In this document: one piece after another, positions 38,688 through 41,104 of the stretch
Layout of the letters: the number at the start of each line of letters is the position of its first letter
Numbering within the stretch: the first letter of the stretch is position 1
Origin: DASYYE01 sp035946955
Lineage (GTDB): Bacteria > Actinomycetota > Actinomycetes > Streptosporangiales > Streptosporangiaceae
Direction: 5' to 3'
DNA length: 41,104 nucleotides
NCBI GenBank assembly: GCA_035946955.1
Contig: DASYYE010000130.1
Coordinates: 1 to 41,104 of the forward strand
The notes under the pieces: model-generated
Databases searched by the model: none
What the model was told of the DNA's origin: nothing
The model's input: only the letters and a program-made list of their open reading frames with translations
Position numbers and translations under genes: made by a program

Positions 38688-41104
38688 TCAACTGGCCGAC
38701 CTCGACCTGGGAGCGGCCCGGCCGCCGGGGACACCGGGGTCGTGCCGCGCGGCCTCGCTGGCCACCTCGGCTCGGGAGTGGGCTCCCAGCTTGACCAGGA
38801 TGTGCGACACGTGGGTCTGCACCGTGCGGCGGGACAGGAACAGTTCCGCCGCGATGGCTGGGTTGGTCAGCCCGTCAGCGACGAAGGAGGCGACCCGCAG
38901 CTCGGTGGGGGTGAGTGCGTCCCAGCCGGTGGCGGGTCGGCCCCGCGGCCCGCGATGGCCGCGCCGGACCCCGAACGGGCGCATCCTGGCGTCGGCTCGG
39001 GTGGCGTCCCATACCGCACCCAGCTTCTCGTACTCTCCGAGCGCGGCGGCAACTGCGGCCCGCGCTTCGGGCAGGCTGCCGCGCTCACCGAACATGACCG
39101 CGGCGTTCTCCAGGGCGGCGCCACGGTCCAGGGGACGGCAGGCGGTTTTGAAGAGGTCCGCCGCGTCGAGCAGGAGTTCCGGGTCGGCGGTGAGCAGGCC
39201 GCGGCACTGGGTGGCCACCGCCACCCGCCACGGCAGGGCCTCACGGTCGGCGTGGTCGGCCGCCAGCCTGGTCGCCGTCTCCGCGATGCCCCGTTCCCCC
39301 AGGGCGAGCGCCAGCCGGACCAGGTCGGCGAGCCAGCGCATCCGGTGGTGCGGGTTCATGTCCAGCTTCGGGTCCAGCAGCGGCGCCAGGAGGGCGACCG
39401 CCTGCCGTGGCTGGCCGTCGCGTTCGGCGGCCAGCGCGCGCGCCAGGAACATCCGGCCGGAGTGGTTGCGGACGGTGGCGTCGTCGAGCGGTATCTCGGT
39501 CAGCGAGCCAAGCCCGGCGGCCATCGCGGCCCGGTCGTCGCGGTGCAGGGCGACCAGCACACCAATGCTGAGTACGTCCATGGCCAGATAACCCTGCTCC
39601 GGACGTGTGTCCACCGACTCGAGCTCGGCCACGACGTCATCCCAGCGCCCCACGTCGTAGTGCCGTTGCGCGGCGGTGAGCTGGACCCTTGTGACTGCCA
39701 TCGCCGAGGGGAACTTCGCCACGAACGCGAGCAGGGTCGCCAGAGCCGCGTCCGCCTCGGCCTGCTGGCCGAGTTCATCGAGATAGAACAAGAGGTTGCC
39801 CAGCATGGTGGACCGCAGGTCAGCGGTCTGCGGTTCGTCCCTGATCACAGCCAGCCCGCGCTGTAGCAGGTCCACCGCGGCTGGGGCGTTGTTGTGCCCG
39901 GTCACGATTGATTCCGCGTTCAGGGTGAAGGCCATGGCCCAGGTGTCGCCGGTACGCCGAGCGGCTGCGTGGGCGTCGCGGATCACCGGCCAGGGGTCAT
40001 CGGCGCGCTGGTCCAGGGCCAGCACCGCCGCGAGCACGGCCCGCAGCCGTGCCCCCCACCCGCTGCCGTCGTCGCTGGCCAGTGCCTCGCGGGCCACCCG
40101 CACCGCCTGCGGGTGGTCGGAATACAACAGCGAATACGCCAGCTCCCACGACATCTCCAGCCGGTGCCCGGTGCTGATCCCACTGTCAGCGAGCACTGCC
40201 CGGGTACGCTGCGCCAACTCCTCGAACCGCAGCATCCGCCGCAGCGCCACCACCAGCAGACTCTCGATCGTCTCACGGCGCGGATCGGTGTTCGGGATGT
40301 GGTCGGCCGCACGGCTGAGCAGGTCGACAGCGGGCTGAGACGCCCGGTTTGCCAGCGCGGTGCCGTTGTCCACCAGCCAGCCGAGCACCCACGAATCCAT
40401 CACACCGGGTGCCGTCTGCAACTGCTCCCCGACCCGCTCGACCGCCACCCCGGCCTCGGCCAGCGCCTGTGCGGCCTGCCGGTGCAGCGCGGCGCGCACC
40501 CCAGCCGGAATCGCCTCATGCAGCGCCTGCCTGATCAGCGGGTGCCGGAATGCGGTGCGGGCACCGGAGTCCACCAGCACGTGCGCCTGGTATGCCTCCA
40601 GCAGCGCATCCGCCAGGTCTGGCACCGGGCACCTCAGCACCGCCGCCAGGTCGGCCGCAGAGAACTCCGCCCCCAGCAGCGCGGCCATCCGGACGGTGCG
40701 CTGTGTGTTCTCTGACATTGACCCGATCCGGCCGTCGATCGCCGCCCGCAGCGACGTGGGTACGGGCAGCTCACCCCCCCGCTCCACCTCGGCCACCACC
40801 CCTGGCTCCACCCGCAGCCGGCCCTCCCGCGCCAGCACGTCCACCAGTTCCCGCACATACATCGGGTTGCCGCCGGCCCGCGCCGCCAGGCGGGCCAGCC
40901 GCGGCCCCGGCGGGGCACCGGTCAGCTCCCCCACCAGCTCCGCACTCTGCGCACGGCTCAGCGGACCCAGCTGTACCAACACTGCACCCTGGGCTTCCAG
41001 TGCCCGGCGCAACCTCGTCACCTCGGGCCGGATCGGCTCTGGCCGGCAGGCCGCCACCAGCAGCAACGGCAACTGTGCCGCCGACCGGCTCAGCTCCCCC
41101 CACA
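38688..41104 (-). CDS. LuxR-family ATPase regulator, paralogue (5' truncated)
   Basis: About 805 C-terminal residues of a second LAL-type regulator; the frame stays open to the right edge, so the Walker A and B motifs and the start are outside the window. The visible part begins just after Walker B (PLLLVAACRPEP). It then follows the plus-strand paralogue almost block for block: GGNPMYVRELVDVLAREGRL, SLRAAIDGRI, FRHPLIRQALHEAIPAGVR, RLEMSWELAYSLLYSD, and the helix-turn-helix with ELFLSRRTVQTHVSHIL. The two genes converge tail to tail around the small zinc-ribbon gene, so they arose by inverted duplication or by later rearrangement. The target is unknown. Confidence 0.92.
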   Translation of the reverse strand, partial: WGELSRSAAQLPLLLVAACRPEPIRPEVTRLRRALEAQGAVLVQLGPLSRAQSAELVGELTGAPPGPRLARLAARAGGNPMYVRELVDVLAREGRLRVEPGVVAEVERGGELPVPTSLRAAIDGRIGSMSENTQRTVRMAALLGAEFSAADLAAVLRCPVPDLADALLEAYQAHVLVDSGARTAFRHPLIRQALHEAIPAGVRAALHRQAAQALAEAGVAVERVGEQLQTAPGVMDSWVLGWLVDNGTALANRASQPAVDLLSRAADHIPNTDPRRETIESLLVVALRRMLRFEELAQRTRAVLADSGISTGHRLEMSWELAYSLLYSDHPQAVRVAREALASDDGSGWGARLRAVLAAVLALDQRADDPWPVIRDAHAAARRTGDTWAMAFTLNAESIVTGHNNAPAAVDLLQRGLAVIRDEPQTADLRSTMLGNLLFYLDELGQQAEADAALATLLAFVAKFPSAMAVTRVQLTAAQRHYDVGRWDDVVAELESVDTRPEQGYLAMDVLSIGVLVALHRDDRAAMAAGLGSLTEIPLDDATVRNHSGRMFLARALAAERDGQPRQAVALLAPLLDPKLDMNPHHRMRWLADLVRLALALGERGIAETATRLAADHADREALPWRVAVATQCRGLLTADPELLLDAADLFKTACRPLDRGAALENAAVMFGERGSLPEARAAVAAALGEYEKLGAVWDATRADARMRPFGVRRGHRGPRGRPATGWDALTPTELRVASFVADGLTNPAIAAELFLSRRTVQTHVSHILVKLGAHSRAEVASEAARHDPGVPGGRAAPRSRSAS

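Overview
The window is high-GC DNA with strong third-position G/C bias, frequent GTG starts, AGGAGG-type ribosome binding sites and 4-nt ATGA/GTGA gene overlaps. Together with the gene families present (ECF42 sigma factor with a DGPF protein, NB-ARC/TPR protein, large LuxR-family ATPases, IclR regulators), this points to a filamentous or soil-type actinomycete. I cannot name the genus. No rRNA, tRNA, CRISPR array, transposase or phage gene was seen.

Left part (1-12.9 kb), ordinary accessory chromosome: the 3' end of a GH63-like glucosidase; a two-gene ABC exporter; a Uma2-family protein; an ArsR/SRPBCC/DUF2182/DUF899 operon behind a clear double operator; a lower-GC membrane-anchored hypothetical protein; a DHFR-like/DGPF/ECF42 sigma operon; transaldolase; and an NB-ARC protein with eight 42-residue TPR units.

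Central part (13.0-35.0 kb), the main interest: what looks like a nearly complete one-carbon catabolic island for methylated amines, most likely choline and glycine betaine. A BetA-like choline dehydrogenase and an aldehyde dehydrogenase could make betaine. A non-pyrrolysine MttB-family methyltransferase, a corrinoid protein, a methyl-THF:corrinoid methyltransferase and a RACo-type reductive activator could move one methyl group to THF. A divergent MTHFR, an FchA-like cyclohydrolase and formate-THF ligase could oxidise that methyl to formate with ATP gain. A dimethylglycine dehydrogenase-like flavoprotein with its own ETF pair, next to an APC permease, could take a second methyl. A DUF1638 gene is embedded in the corrinoid operon and overlaps both neighbours. 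Two IclR regulators sit at the heads of the two minus-strand operons, each with a palindrome of the form 5-6 bp arms around 7 bp. A methylene-THF dehydrogenase (FolD type) and a sarcosine-oxidising enzyme are not in the window and must be supplied elsewhere if the model is right. Two unrelated genes (nucleotidyltransferase-like, metallophosphoesterase) interrupt the island.

Right part (35.2-41.1 kb): two close LuxR-family ATPase paralogues facing each other tail to tail, around a small zinc-ribbon-like gene. The second paralogue runs off the right edge.

Functional assignments rest on motifs and gene neighbourhood read by eye. No database search was possible.
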